DNA from: Lachnospiraceae bacterium AB2028
GTDB lineage: Bacteria > Bacillota > Clostridia > Lachnospirales > Lachnospiraceae
Assembly (NCBI GenBank): GCA_000621425.1
Contig: KK211275.1
Location: forward strand, 536,523 to 600,522
Reading direction: 5' to 3'
Length of the DNA stretch: 64,000 nt
Position numbers and translations under genes: made by a program. Below the pieces are notes generated by a model that was given only the letters and a program-made list of their open reading frames with translations, was not told where the DNA came from and made no database searches. Positions 51,928 through 60,858 of this stretch are shown here, in pieces; positions within the stretch are counted from its first letter, which is position 1; each line of letters opens with the position of its first letter.

Positions 51928-53439
51928 CTAAACGGGTTCTCCGTAAAAATAAAATCCTTTATTTTCTGTAAGTTTTACTTTTTTGTAAGTTCCGATCATT
52001 GAACTCTCACCCGGAAAATGCACCAGGTAATTATTTGAAAGCCTTCCCGTTACAAGTTTTGAATCGTGGTCGTTTACTTCTTCAACTAAAGCAATTCCCT
52101 CGGTGCCGGTAAGCTTTTTCGTTGCATTCCTTGCACACTCCTGCACATTCTTAAGCACTTCGTTGAAACACTCGGTGATCTCTTCCGGTTTCATTACCAT
52201 TTCCATTTTGGCAGCAGGAGTTCCTGTCCTCGGTGAATATATGAAAGTAAAAGCATTGTCGTAGCCCACCTCCTGTACAAGCTTTACAGTCAGCCTGGCA
52301 TCTTCCCTTGTCTCGGTTGGGAATCCGACTATCAGGTCCGTAGTAATGGCAAGGTCCGGCATTGCGCCGCGAAGCTTTTCTATCAACACCATATAATCGG
52401 CAACTGTATATTTTCTGTTCATTGCCTTTAATACGGTGTCGGAACCGGACTGTATGGGAAGATGCAGGTGGCGGGCTATCTTATCTGATGCCGCCATTAC
52501 ATCGATCAGTTCGTCGGAAAGATCCTTGGGGTGTGAAGTCATGAACCTGACTCTTTCTATGCCGTCGATCTTTTCCGCTTCGTGCAAAAGCTTAGGGAAA
52601 CTGATTTCTCCATCTATTCCGTTGCCGTAAGAATTAACATTCTGTCCCAGAAGCATTATCTCGGATACACCGTCAGCTGCAAGCCTTCTGATCTCATCTA
52701 AGATCTCATTGCTGCGCCTGCTTCTTTCGCGCCCTCTTACATAAGGAACTATACAGTATGTGCAGTAATTATCACAGCCAAACATTATATTTACGCCGGA
52801 CTTAAAAGGATATTTCCTTACGACAGGAAGTTCCTCTACTATCTCATCGCTTTTTGCCCATACATCCACAACCATTTTATCCGATTCGAACATCCGGCAT
52901 AAAAGTTCCGGAAATTTATAAAGGTTATGGGTTCCAAAAATAAGATCCACGAAGGAATAGCTGCTTCGAATCTTGTCGATTACTTCAGGCTCCTGCATCA
53001 TGCAGCCGCATAATGCGATCTTTTTCATGGGAAATGCCTTCTTCATGGCATTCAGATGGCCCAGCCTGCCAAAAACACGCTGGTTTGCATTATCCCTGAC
53101 AGTACAGGTATTGTAGACAACCAGGTCAGCAGACTCATCATCCGTAATCTCAAAACCGGCAGCAGCCAGCACTCCAATCATTTTCTCGGAATCCCTGGCA
53201 TTCATCTGGCAGCCGAAAGTCACAACACAGGCAGTTGCGGGATGTCCTGTTTTTTTGCTGTAATCAAGTGCAAGCTCACGCAGCCTGTCTGTCTCCTGTT
53301 TCTGTAAAAGAATCTCAGCCTCCACGGCAAGTTCTTCCGTACAGGTATACTTTGAGTAATCCACCTCCCTGAAACTAAAAGGATGTGCGGCATTATCTTT
53401 ATTTGTGCTGTTATTGCTTTTTCCCAAATTATTCTCCAA
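51928..53439 (-). CDS. miaB: tRNA-2-methylthio-N6-dimethylallyladenosine synthase
   Basis: 503-residue radical SAM methylthiotransferase acting on i6A37 of tRNA. The N-terminal UPF0004 domain has cysteines in FGCQMNARDSEK, NTCTVRDNA and GCMMQ for the auxiliary cluster; the radical SAM cluster cysteines are in GCDNYCTYCIVPYVRGRE; a TRAM domain ends the protein. The only plausible start is TTG at 53439 without a clear ribosome-binding site, 27 bases after the proA stop. About 60 poorly conserved residues precede the first domain. Confidence 0.95.
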   Translation of the reverse strand: MENNLGKSNNSTNKDNAAHPFSFREVDYSKYTCTEELAVEAEILLQKQETDRLRELALDYSKKTGHPATACVVTFGCQMNARDSEKMIGVLAAAGFEITDDESADLVVYNTCTVRDNANQRVFGRLGHLNAMKKAFPMKKIALCGCMMQEPEVIDKIRSSYSFVDLIFGTHNLYKFPELLCRMFESDKMVVDVWAKSDEIVEELPVVRKYPFKSGVNIMFGCDNYCTYCIVPYVRGRERSRRSNEILDEIRRLAADGVSEIMLLGQNVNSYGNGIDGEISFPKLLHEAEKIDGIERVRFMTSHPKDLSDELIDVMAASDKIARHLHLPIQSGSDTVLKAMNRKYTVADYMVLIEKLRGAMPDLAITTDLIVGFPTETREDARLTVKLVQEVGYDNAFTFIYSPRTGTPAAKMEMVMKPEEITECFNEVLKNVQECARNATKKLTGTEGIALVEEVNDHDSKLVTGRLSNNYLVHFPGESSMIGTYKKVKLTENKGFYFYGEPV

Positions 53440-53466
53440 TTAAAAACAAATTCAACTTCAGACGTC

Positions 53467-54741
53467 TCAACCCCTGGTCTGTCCGTTACCGGTTATCTTG
53501 TACTTATAGGATGTCAGCTCCTTAAGGCCCATAGGTCCTCTTGCGTGAAGCTTCTGTGTGCTTATTCCTATTTCCGCACCGAAACCGAACTCAAAACCAT
53601 CGGTAAACCTTGTAGAAGCATTCCAGTATACACAGGCAGAATCAATCTCATTTAAGAACTTTTCAGCAGCCTCCGTATCTGAAGTAACTATTGCATCAGA
53701 ATGATGTGTGGAATGCTTATTTATGTGTGCGATAGCTTCGTCAATATCATCAACTGTCTTTACGGACATTTTCAGATCAAGATATTCTGTATAAAAATCT
53801 TCATCCGAAGCAGCTTCTGCATCTGTGAAAGCTTTATTCGCCCTCTCATCTCCGTAAAGTACTACCTTCTTTTCGCGAAGTGCCTTTGCAGCCTCCACAT
53901 ATACGCTGTCAAGTACATCCTTATGTACCACCAGTGACTCTGCGGTATTGCAGGTGCCAAGACGCTGTGTTTTTGCATTTACGATAAGCTTTACTGCCAT
54001 ATCGGTATCAGCAGCCTTATCAATATAAACGTGACAGTTTCCTGCACCGGTTTCTATTACAGGTATCAGGCTGTTATCAACCACGCTCTTTATCAGCCCT
54101 TTAGATCCTCTGGGGATCAGAACATCAATATAGTCCTTCATCTGCATGAATCTTGTGGTCACAGCCCTGTCAGTCTGTCTGATAAGCTCAATGGCAGATT
54201 CGTTGATGCCGCACTCCTTAAGGCCTTCCTTTATGATGTCGCAGATTGCGGAATTGGAATTGATCGCATCAGAACCGCCTTTCAAAACAACTGCATTACC
54301 GGTCTTAAATGTAAGCGCAAATGCATCAGCCGTTACGTTCGGCCTGGACTCATAAATTATACCGATAACACCCATAGGAACCCTGACTTTGGTAAGCTTC
54401 AGACCATTGGGGCGTTCAATTTCTTCAAGTACTTCGCCTATGGGATCATCAAGGGCGGCTACCTGCCTTAAACCTTCAGCGATATCCTCTATACGCTTTT
54501 CATTAAGCGTGAGACGATCCATAAGCGCAGCGCTTATGCCCTTTTTCTCGCCGTATTCCAGGTCAATGGCATTTTTTTCTATAAGAAGCTTTGAATTGGC
54601 CACCAGCTTATCTGCGATAAGGTTTAATGCCTTGTTCTTTTCTTCAGTGCTAAGCAGCTGAATTTCATATTTTGCCGCACATGCCCTTGAACAAAGTGCG
54701 ATAAGTTCTTCTTCCTGTTCCTTTGTGATATTCTCTGCCAT
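53467..54741 (-). CDS. proA: Gamma-glutamyl phosphate reductase
   Basis: 424 residues from ATG 54741, with AGGAGG 7 bases upstream; an ATG 18 bases further upstream overlaps that site. It reduces gamma-glutamyl phosphate to glutamate semialdehyde in proline synthesis. VRVPMGVIGIIYESRPNVTADAFAL, LIPRGSKGLIKSVV, the catalytic cysteine in RLGTCNTAESLVVH and the late DGFEFGFGAEIGISTQKLHARGPMGL motif are conserved. proB is 1 kb upstream in the same run. Confidence 0.96.
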   Translation of the reverse strand: MAENITKEQEEELIALCSRACAAKYEIQLLSTEEKNKALNLIADKLVANSKLLIEKNAIDLEYGEKKGISAALMDRLTLNEKRIEDIAEGLRQVAALDDPIGEVLEEIERPNGLKLTKVRVPMGVIGIIYESRPNVTADAFALTFKTGNAVVLKGGSDAINSNSAICDIIKEGLKECGINESAIELIRQTDRAVTTRFMQMKDYIDVLIPRGSKGLIKSVVDNSLIPVIETGAGNCHVYIDKAADTDMAVKLIVNAKTQRLGTCNTAESLVVHKDVLDSVYVEAAKALREKKVVLYGDERANKAFTDAEAASDEDFYTEYLDLKMSVKTVDDIDEAIAHINKHSTHHSDAIVTSDTEAAEKFLNEIDSACVYWNASTRFTDGFEFGFGAEIGISTQKLHARGPMGLKELTSYKYKITGNGQTRG

Positions 54742-54860
54742 AGTCCTGCCTCCTGTCATGATGTAAAATCTTTGTTGCTGCTCTAAATTATCCCTGATTA
54801 ATGTGCTGCGATATCATTTTAATATCCGTAAGAATCACCTACGTTTTTTGACTTAACAAG

Positions 54861-55415
54861 TTAATATACGTTTGCTTCAGTTACCACCGTATTCATCCTG
54901 AAATCATTTTCCACTGTAGGAATATGATCACATATCTGTGCCTCAAAACATAGACCTATACGGTACAGTCCGGGATTCTTTGATATAAATCTGTCATAAA
55001 ACCCACCGCCATATCCGATACGTTCACCGCTTTTTGTAAAGCCCAACCCCGGGCAGATAATGACTGCATCAGACAATATGTCCAACTCGGTCAATACAGC
55101 GATCGGTTCCCTTATCCCCCGGTATGCCGGAACAAGTTCATCCAGATCAGATAATTTAACAAATACCATATCCTCTCCGACCACTTTCGGATAATAAACT
55201 GACTTTCCATTTTGAATACAGCTTAGGAAAATGTTATCCGTATATACTTCTGAACCGGCATTGGCAAAAAGCAATACGTATTCAGCCGCCTTATATTCAT
55301 CAATCTTATCAAGGTTCAAAAGGATCTTCGCAGAATAGTCCTTACGTAATTCTTCCGGTATGGAATTCCGTATCTCCTTTAGTTTTCTGCGTAAAATCTT
55401 CTTTTCTTCTATCAT
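54861..55415 (-). CDS. 5-Formyltetrahydrofolate cyclo-ligase
   Basis: 184-residue enzyme converting 5-formyl-THF to 5,10-methenyl-THF with ATP. K/RRKLKEIRNSIP at the N-terminus binds phosphate, and ICPGLGFTKSGERIGYGGGFYDRF is the family signature. Its start overlaps the DUF896 stop by 4 bases (ATGA). It sits inside the proB-proA cluster. Confidence 0.93.
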   Translation of the reverse strand: MIEEKKILRRKLKEIRNSIPEELRKDYSAKILLNLDKIDEYKAAEYVLLFANAGSEVYTDNIFLSCIQNGKSVYYPKVVGEDMVFVKLSDLDELVPAYRGIREPIAVLTELDILSDAVIICPGLGFTKSGERIGYGGGFYDRFISKNPGLYRIGLCFEAQICDHIPTVENDFRMNTVVTEANVY

Positions 55416-55627
55416 TTCTTAGAATGTTTCTCTCCAAGATTTGTTATGCTGCCGTCATTTTCAAGAATATCTATATTATCCAGCTGAGCTTTCATATTTC
55501 TTTTTATACTGTCCACATATTCCCGCCTGAGCTTCTGCTGTTCTTCCTTCTCCTCAGGAGTAAGCCCCACATCCTGGGATTTATGATAAAGCTCATTAAT
55601 ACGTGCTATACGTTCATCCATTGTCAT
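55412..55627 (-). CDS. DUF896 family small protein (YnzC-like)
   Basis: 71-residue helical protein: MDERIARINELYHKSQDVGLTPEEKEEQQKLRREYVDSIK forms the two-helix DUF896 pattern. In Bacillus ynzC-type genes accompany lexA/SOS genes, but here it is in a proline cluster. Function unknown. AGGTG lies 7 bases from ATG 55627; a second ATG two codons later is possible. Confidence 0.9.
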   Translation of the reverse strand: MTMDERIARINELYHKSQDVGLTPEEKEEQQKLRREYVDSIKRNMKAQLDNIDILENDGSITNLGEKHSKK

Positions 55628-55644
55628 ATCAGTTCACCTGCCTG

Positions 55645-56490
55645 TCAGTCATCTGTCAGATAATCGCCTATAAAGAAATTCTCGTCCTTGTCAGCAAGAA
55701 ACAGTGTTCCTGCATCCCGGCCTTCCATTATGCGGTGGATGATATGTACATCCTTGGCGTTGGCAATTATCATATCAGCTCCGGATCTGGTTGCGATCTT
55801 TGCTGCTGAAAGCTTTGTTTCCATACCGCCGGTTCCCACATCAGAGCCTGTGGAAGCTTTTCCCATAGCCATAATCTCATCCGTAAGTTCTGGAATTATG
55901 GGAAGGAACTTTGCTTCTGAATTTGAACGGGGATTGTCAGTATAAAGTCCGTCAATATCCGACAGAAGTATCAAAAGGTCTGCCCCCACAAGCGCCGCAA
56001 CAATGGCGCTAAGGGTATCATTATCACCGAACTTGATCTCATATGTCGAGATCGTATCATTTTCATTAACAACAGGGATAACACCCATCTTTAAAAGCTC
56101 CATAAAGGTATTATGGGCATTAAAGCGGTTAAGGTCGTTTACTATGGTATTTTTTGTCATAAGTACCTGAGCTGATAACTGGCCGTACTCAGAAAAGAGT
56201 TTTTCATATACCATCATAAGCCTTGCCTGGCCTACAGCCGCGCAGGCCTGTTTAAAAGCCATCTCATTTTCATCAGTCTCCATACGGATGACCTTCTTGC
56301 CGGCAGCTATGGCACCGGAACTGACTAAGATCACATCCTTTCCCATATTCCTGAGATTGCAGAGCTCCCTTACCAGAGCCTCCATCTTGATATAATCAAA
56401 ATCACCGGTTTCTTTATGACGCAGTGAAGACGAACCGATCTTAACGACTATACGCTTTTTCCCTTGTATATGTTCCCTGTATTTATTCAT
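55645..56490 (-). CDS. proB: Glutamate 5-kinase, PUA-less
   Basis: 281-residue amino acid kinase for the first step of proline synthesis. VVKIGSSSLRHK, LVSSGAIAAGK, VVNENDTISTYEIKFGDNDTLSA, LLSDIDGLYTDNPR and GTGGMETKLSAAKIA are conserved. It lacks the C-terminal PUA domain of the 367-residue enterobacterial enzyme, a form that is common in Firmicutes. First gene of the proB-DUF896-cyclo-ligase-proA run. Confidence 0.95.
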   Translation of the reverse strand: MNKYREHIQGKKRIVVKIGSSSLRHKETGDFDYIKMEALVRELCNLRNMGKDVILVSSGAIAAGKKVIRMETDENEMAFKQACAAVGQARLMMVYEKLFSEYGQLSAQVLMTKNTIVNDLNRFNAHNTFMELLKMGVIPVVNENDTISTYEIKFGDNDTLSAIVAALVGADLLILLSDIDGLYTDNPRSNSEAKFLPIIPELTDEIMAMGKASTGSDVGTGGMETKLSAAKIATRSGADMIIANAKDVHIIHRIMEGRDAGTLFLADKDENFFIGDYLTDD

Positions 56491-56557
56491 AAAATCATAA
56501 AACCTCGGTTTCTATTATGTCTAACCTTTTAAAATAAGCCATTCACATGGAAAGATT

Positions 56558-56566
56558 ATTATAGCA
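56558..56566 (-). promoter_or_regulatory. Extended -10 promoter for proB
   Basis: Minus strand TG-C-TATAAT at 56566-56558, with no good -35. It lies between the flavoprotein stop at 56587 and proB, with a leader of about 60 bases. Confidence 0.5.
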
Positions 56567-56586
56567 TAATATGGTGTCATCCGCTA

Positions 56587-58278
56587 TTAATCTATTAACT
56601 TCTGAACAATCATCTCCGCCACCTTCAATCCGTCTGCTGCAGCGGATGTTATGCCTCCAGCGTAGCCGGCGCCTTCACCGCAGGGATAAAAACCTTTAAG
56701 ATTGCTCTGCAGGTCTTCGCCGCGGATAATGCGTATGGGTGATGATGTCCTGGTTTCCACACCGGCAAGCAAAGCTTCAGGATCATCAAAGCCCTGTATC
56801 TTCCTGCCAAAATATGCCATAGCCTCGATTATGTCGTTATTTAAAGTCTCCGGCAGAATGGAATGCAGGTCAGAATATTCAAACAGCCCTTTTATTGGCA
56901 TATCACATCTGGCGGTAAGTGATGAAGAAACAAAATCTGCCGTCTTCTTTTCACAATAATCCCCATAGCACTCTACCGGTATCTTACCGTCTGCGAGCTC
57001 ATAAGCCTTCCTTTCGAGCATCTGCTGAAAATACATACCGTCAAAAAGTCCGTCACCAAAATCCTCGCTGCTTACGCCTGCCACTATGGCTGAATTAGCA
57101 AAAGCAGACGCCCTGTCCCTGTTGCTCATGCCGTTAACGGCCAGATGTCCCTTTTCACTTGATGCATTGACCACATATCCTCCGGGGCACATGCAGAAAG
57201 AATAAACAGCCCTTCCGGAAGCAGTATGTCCTGTAAGTTTGTAGTCTGCCGGCGGAAGATTAAGGAAGTTTCTTTCCTGACCGTACTGCGACATATCGAT
57301 CAAACTTTGTGAATGCATAATGCGAAAACCCGCCGCAAAAGGTTTGCTTGCCATATCAAGCCCTGCGTCATGAATCTTCAAAAAAGTATCCCTTGCACTA
57401 TGCCCCGGTGCAAAAACAAGAATGCTGCATTCCTGTTCAGTCACTTTGCCGTTCCTGTCAATAAATCTTGCACCGGTAAGTGTATCGCCTTTTTTTAATG
57501 GTTCGATAAACGTGGTTTTAAACCGGAATTCAGCCCCCATTTCCTCCATGGCATGACGCATATTTACGATAACTTTTCTGAGGACGTCAGTACCGATATG
57601 CGGCTTATTATCATAAAGAATATCCGGATCTGCACCATACTCAACGAAAGTTTTCAGAATAAACTCTGTTCGTCCAGACTTGTCATGAAGATGGGAGAAA
57701 AGCTTTCCGTCTGAAAACGTCCCGGCTCCGCCTTCACCGAACTGTATGTTTGAGTTCATGTCAAGTTCGCCACCAGCAAAAAAAGAATCCACCTTACGTA
57801 TGCGTTCCTCCATACTGTCACCGCGCTCGACAATTATCGGACAATATCCCACAAGACTTAAACTATAAGCACAGAAAAGCCCTGCCGGTCCACTTCCTAC
57901 TACCACAGGTCTTTCAGATTCGCTATGCGAAGCAGTAGTCCTGAGACTCTTTCTATCCACAAAAGGACCTGACTCTGTGAGATTTACAGACACTAACTTA
58001 TATTTAACCGGCGAATAAACAGAAATCTCCTTATTCCGCCGCATTACCTTTTCAATTTCAGATTTGTTGCCCTTAAATTCAAATGCCGTGGAATAGATCC
58101 AGACAATATCATTTTTCTTCCTGGCATCAAGGGACCGCCTGACAATAAAAAAATCACCGAGCTGTTCAATACTTACTTTAAGTTTCTTAGCAACAGCTGC
58201 AGCAACAATTTCCTTTTCTTTATTCCTGTCTACAGGCGGTTTGATCTTTATATTGTCTATCTTGTATATTTCATTCAT
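56587..58278 (-). CDS. FAD-dependent dehydrogenase of COG2509 type
   Basis: 563 residues from ATG 58278 (a GTG at 58293 is also possible). An N-terminal basic domain (about 1-110, LDARKKNDIVWIYSTAFEF) precedes the FAD Rossmann motif VVVGSGPAGLFCAYSLSLVG with a glutamate at the strand end (VERGDSMEERIRKV). NIQFGEGGAGTFSDGKLFSHLHD and the late PCGEGAGYAGGITSAAADGLKVAE motif are typical of this uncharacterised group. The reaction is unknown; a role in reducing unsaturated compounds or tRNA has no support here. Confidence 0.88.
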   Translation of the reverse strand: MNEIYKIDNIKIKPPVDRNKEKEIVAAAVAKKLKVSIEQLGDFFIVRRSLDARKKNDIVWIYSTAFEFKGNKSEIEKVMRRNKEISVYSPVKYKLVSVNLTESGPFVDRKSLRTTASHSESERPVVVGSGPAGLFCAYSLSLVGYCPIIVERGDSMEERIRKVDSFFAGGELDMNSNIQFGEGGAGTFSDGKLFSHLHDKSGRTEFILKTFVEYGADPDILYDNKPHIGTDVLRKVIVNMRHAMEEMGAEFRFKTTFIEPLKKGDTLTGARFIDRNGKVTEQECSILVFAPGHSARDTFLKIHDAGLDMASKPFAAGFRIMHSQSLIDMSQYGQERNFLNLPPADYKLTGHTASGRAVYSFCMCPGGYVVNASSEKGHLAVNGMSNRDRASAFANSAIVAGVSSEDFGDGLFDGMYFQQMLERKAYELADGKIPVECYGDYCEKKTADFVSSSLTARCDMPIKGLFEYSDLHSILPETLNNDIIEAMAYFGRKIQGFDDPEALLAGVETRTSSPIRIIRGEDLQSNLKGFYPCGEGAGYAGGITSAAADGLKVAEMIVQKLID

Positions 58279-58313
58279 TTTTCTGTTTTCCACATGTTTA
58301 TTAAACTATAGGA

Positions 58314-59642
58314 TCATTCCTCGTGTTCACGAAGATTATAATCCTTATCTTCATCGATCATATCCAGCATGTATTTTGCAATATCCGGATCAAAGTGAGT
58401 CCCCATGCAAGCAACAATCTCTGCACGAACTTCCTCCTGAGCTTTGGGGAATGAATATGATCTCTTTGAAGTCATTGCATCATAACAATCCGCAAGACAG
58501 ATGATCCTGGCTTCTTCCGGGATATCCTTTCCCGATAAACCATCAGGATAACCGCTTCCGTCATATTTCTCATGATGCCATCTGGCACCGGTTGAAAGCC
58601 AGGGCAGTTCATTTATGGTTTTAAGAATTTCCCATCCGATAATGGTATGGCCTTTTATCTCGTTAAACTCAGCCGCTGTGAGTTTCCCTTTTTTATTTAT
58701 GATTTCTTCAGAGATACCTATTTTGCCTATATCATGCAGAAGGCCCAGCTCATATATTTCTTCCTGTTCACGTTCAGTTTTTCCCATACGTCTGGATATT
58801 TCTTTTGCATATTCAGCCACTCTTTCCGAATGGCCGTTGGTGTAATGATCCTTTGCATCCACAGCCTTTGAAAGTGCCATCATCACTTCTTTGGAAAGCT
58901 GTTCCTTAGCCAGTGCAGCCGCCTCCCTTTCCCTTGATTCATTCAGTTCAGCCTTAGTCTTAAGCAAGTTCACGTAGTCAGGTGTTTCAAGAGACAGGAA
59001 GATTATCAGCACACCGATAGATGCGATGAACAGCGTGATAAGGACATTATCAAAATAAAGCATCTGTATCAGGAACAGAACCGATGCCGCCACAATGCCT
59101 ATAAGCATTGAAACCACCTGGGTGGTCTTATATTTCGAACGATGAATAAGCATATGTATGCTGCCGATAGCAAAGAACAGTATAGGAAAGCCATATGCTA
59201 CGGGAACAAAAAGAAACTGATGAATATAATTTCCATCGGCATCATAAGTGAATATCCATCCGGTCACCGGATTGGTAAAGAGCAGCAGCATGTTTATTAC
59301 TAACAGAATATGGTTGATGATGCTGCGGATTGAAAAAGCCCTATGGTCCATGCCTGAATAAGCATAGATATAATAGATAAAGGCAAATGCCGCAAACGAA
59401 GTAAAAAGCGAATCCATAATATTCAGCACATAATGTGCCGGATTCGGCATCAAACCGTGGGTGCTGGTTCCAATAGCCGTAATGACGTCTATAATATCGG
59501 CTATCATCACAAGAAAGGCAAACCTGCGGAAAGCATCATTCACCTTCGTCATATTCTTATAACGGAAGACCAAGTAACAGTATAGAGTTATATCCAGAGG
59601 TATGACCGCTACCTCAAGGAAGATATTATAATCCAGAGTCAT
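58314..59642 (-). CDS. Membrane HD-GYP domain protein
   Basis: 442 residues. Seven membrane segments (about 8-230) carry a sensing region like the 7TM input domains of Lachnospiraceae signalling proteins; a short coiled coil (TKAELNESREREAAALAKEQ) leads to an HD-GYP domain with HSERVAEYA, LLHDIGKIG, GHTIIGWEIL, and HHEKYDGSGYPDGL. It probably hydrolyses c-di-GMP. Its HD-GYP domain is much like that of the 1238-residue kinase (both have LSK(A/T)VD(A/T)KDHYT(N/D)GHS). It overlaps the upstream flavoprotein gene by 17 bases. Confidence 0.9.
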   Translation of the reverse strand: MTLDYNIFLEVAVIPLDITLYCYLVFRYKNMTKVNDAFRRFAFLVMIADIIDVITAIGTSTHGLMPNPAHYVLNIMDSLFTSFAAFAFIYYIYAYSGMDHRAFSIRSIINHILLVINMLLLFTNPVTGWIFTYDADGNYIHQFLFVPVAYGFPILFFAIGSIHMLIHRSKYKTTQVVSMLIGIVAASVLFLIQMLYFDNVLITLFIASIGVLIIFLSLETPDYVNLLKTKAELNESREREAAALAKEQLSKEVMMALSKAVDAKDHYTNGHSERVAEYAKEISRRMGKTEREQEEIYELGLLHDIGKIGISEEIINKKGKLTAAEFNEIKGHTIIGWEILKTINELPWLSTGARWHHEKYDGSGYPDGLSGKDIPEEARIICLADCYDAMTSKRSYSFPKAQEEVRAEIVACMGTHFDPDIAKYMLDMIDEDKDYNLREHEE

Positions 59643-60858
59643 TTGATTCCCCTAAATCATTAACAGTGCTGCTTGCACAGTATGCGCTGGCAGCGGCAAA
59701 ATGGAGATTATATCCACCGCACCTGCCTGAGACATTTAGCACTTCCCCCACTATATACAAACCTTCACAGTATACCGACTGCATATTTTCATCAATCTCT
59801 GAAAGCGGTACTCCTCCGGTACTTATCTGAGCTTTATTATAGCCATTAAGCTGCACCGGATGAAAATCAAAAGCAGTTAGCGCCTGATACAGTTTCTTTA
59901 TATCATCTTCGGAAAGCTGTGAAATCCTTGCATGATAATTTATCCCACATCTGCCAGATATCATTTCTGCTATAGGCGCAAGTACCATGCCTTCTAAAAA
60001 TGTTTCTATGGACCGATCACCAAAACATCCTATTCTCTTTTTGAAATCATCATAAGTTAATTCCGGCAAATAATTGATCCGTATCAAACTATCATTTATA
60101 TTTTCTAAAAACCTGCTGAGGCCAAATACAGGAATTCCAGACAGACCTTCAGCCGTATGCTGTATCTCGCCTTCTTCAAAAGCAATCTCATCACTTATTT
60201 TTATGACTGACGCCCTGGCACGAACCCTTATGCCGTCAAGTTTTTTAAGTTTCTTTTTATCATCGGAGCATATAACTGCTGTAAGCCCCGGATGACCTTC
60301 CTTCAGGACATGTCCGCATGATAACGCCAGTTTGTTGCCGTTTTTATTAGCCTCGTCATAAATGCCGGCCATCCCACCGCTTGCAAGAATCACTTTCGTA
60401 AAACCGCCATAAACATCCGAACCGACACCGATTTCAAATAAGCCGTCAGAATTTTTAGCAAGAGAAGATACATAACAGCCGGTCCTTATGTTCACCCCCA
60501 GCTCATTTAAAACATACAACAGACAATTCCCTGCAGTCTTGGCCTTGCCGGTCAGCGGATACAGACATCCTCTATCGTTGCGGGTAAGCAACCCTATTGA
60601 AGAAAAAAATTCATCTTCCTTTCTTCTATCAAAACGTCCCAGTATCCCTTGCAGCTTTTCAGCATCATCCGTAACATAATCCGATACATCAATGCTTTCG
60701 TTCGAAATATTACATCTGCCGTTACCTGTAAGGAGGAGCTTTTTCCCCAGGCTATCCTGCCTTTCGAAAATAGTCACATCATTACCGTTTCTCTTTTCAA
60801 ATATGGCAGCAGCCATTCCGCCATAACCGCCGCCTATAACAGCGGTCCTATTCATCAT
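59626..60858 (-). CDS. HI0933 family NAD(P)/FAD-dependent flavoprotein
   Basis: 410-residue flavoprotein. GGGYGGMAAAI binds FAD, GKKLLLTGNGRCNISN is the HI0933 family hallmark, and VGEVLNVSGRCGGYNLHFAAASAY the C-terminal FAD motif. Members include bile-acid or rRNA-related reductases, but most are uncharacterised. Both ends overlap its neighbours (11 bases with the flippase-like gene, 17 with the HD-GYP gene), so the three are translated from one transcript. Confidence 0.9.
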   Translation of the reverse strand: MMNRTAVIGGGYGGMAAAIFEKRNGNDVTIFERQDSLGKKLLLTGNGRCNISNESIDVSDYVTDDAEKLQGILGRFDRRKEDEFFSSIGLLTRNDRGCLYPLTGKAKTAGNCLLYVLNELGVNIRTGCYVSSLAKNSDGLFEIGVGSDVYGGFTKVILASGGMAGIYDEANKNGNKLALSCGHVLKEGHPGLTAVICSDDKKKLKKLDGIRVRARASVIKISDEIAFEEGEIQHTAEGLSGIPVFGLSRFLENINDSLIRINYLPELTYDDFKKRIGCFGDRSIETFLEGMVLAPIAEMISGRCGINYHARISQLSEDDIKKLYQALTAFDFHPVQLNGYNKAQISTGGVPLSEIDENMQSVYCEGLYIVGEVLNVSGRCGGYNLHFAAASAYCASSTVNDLGESNDSGL

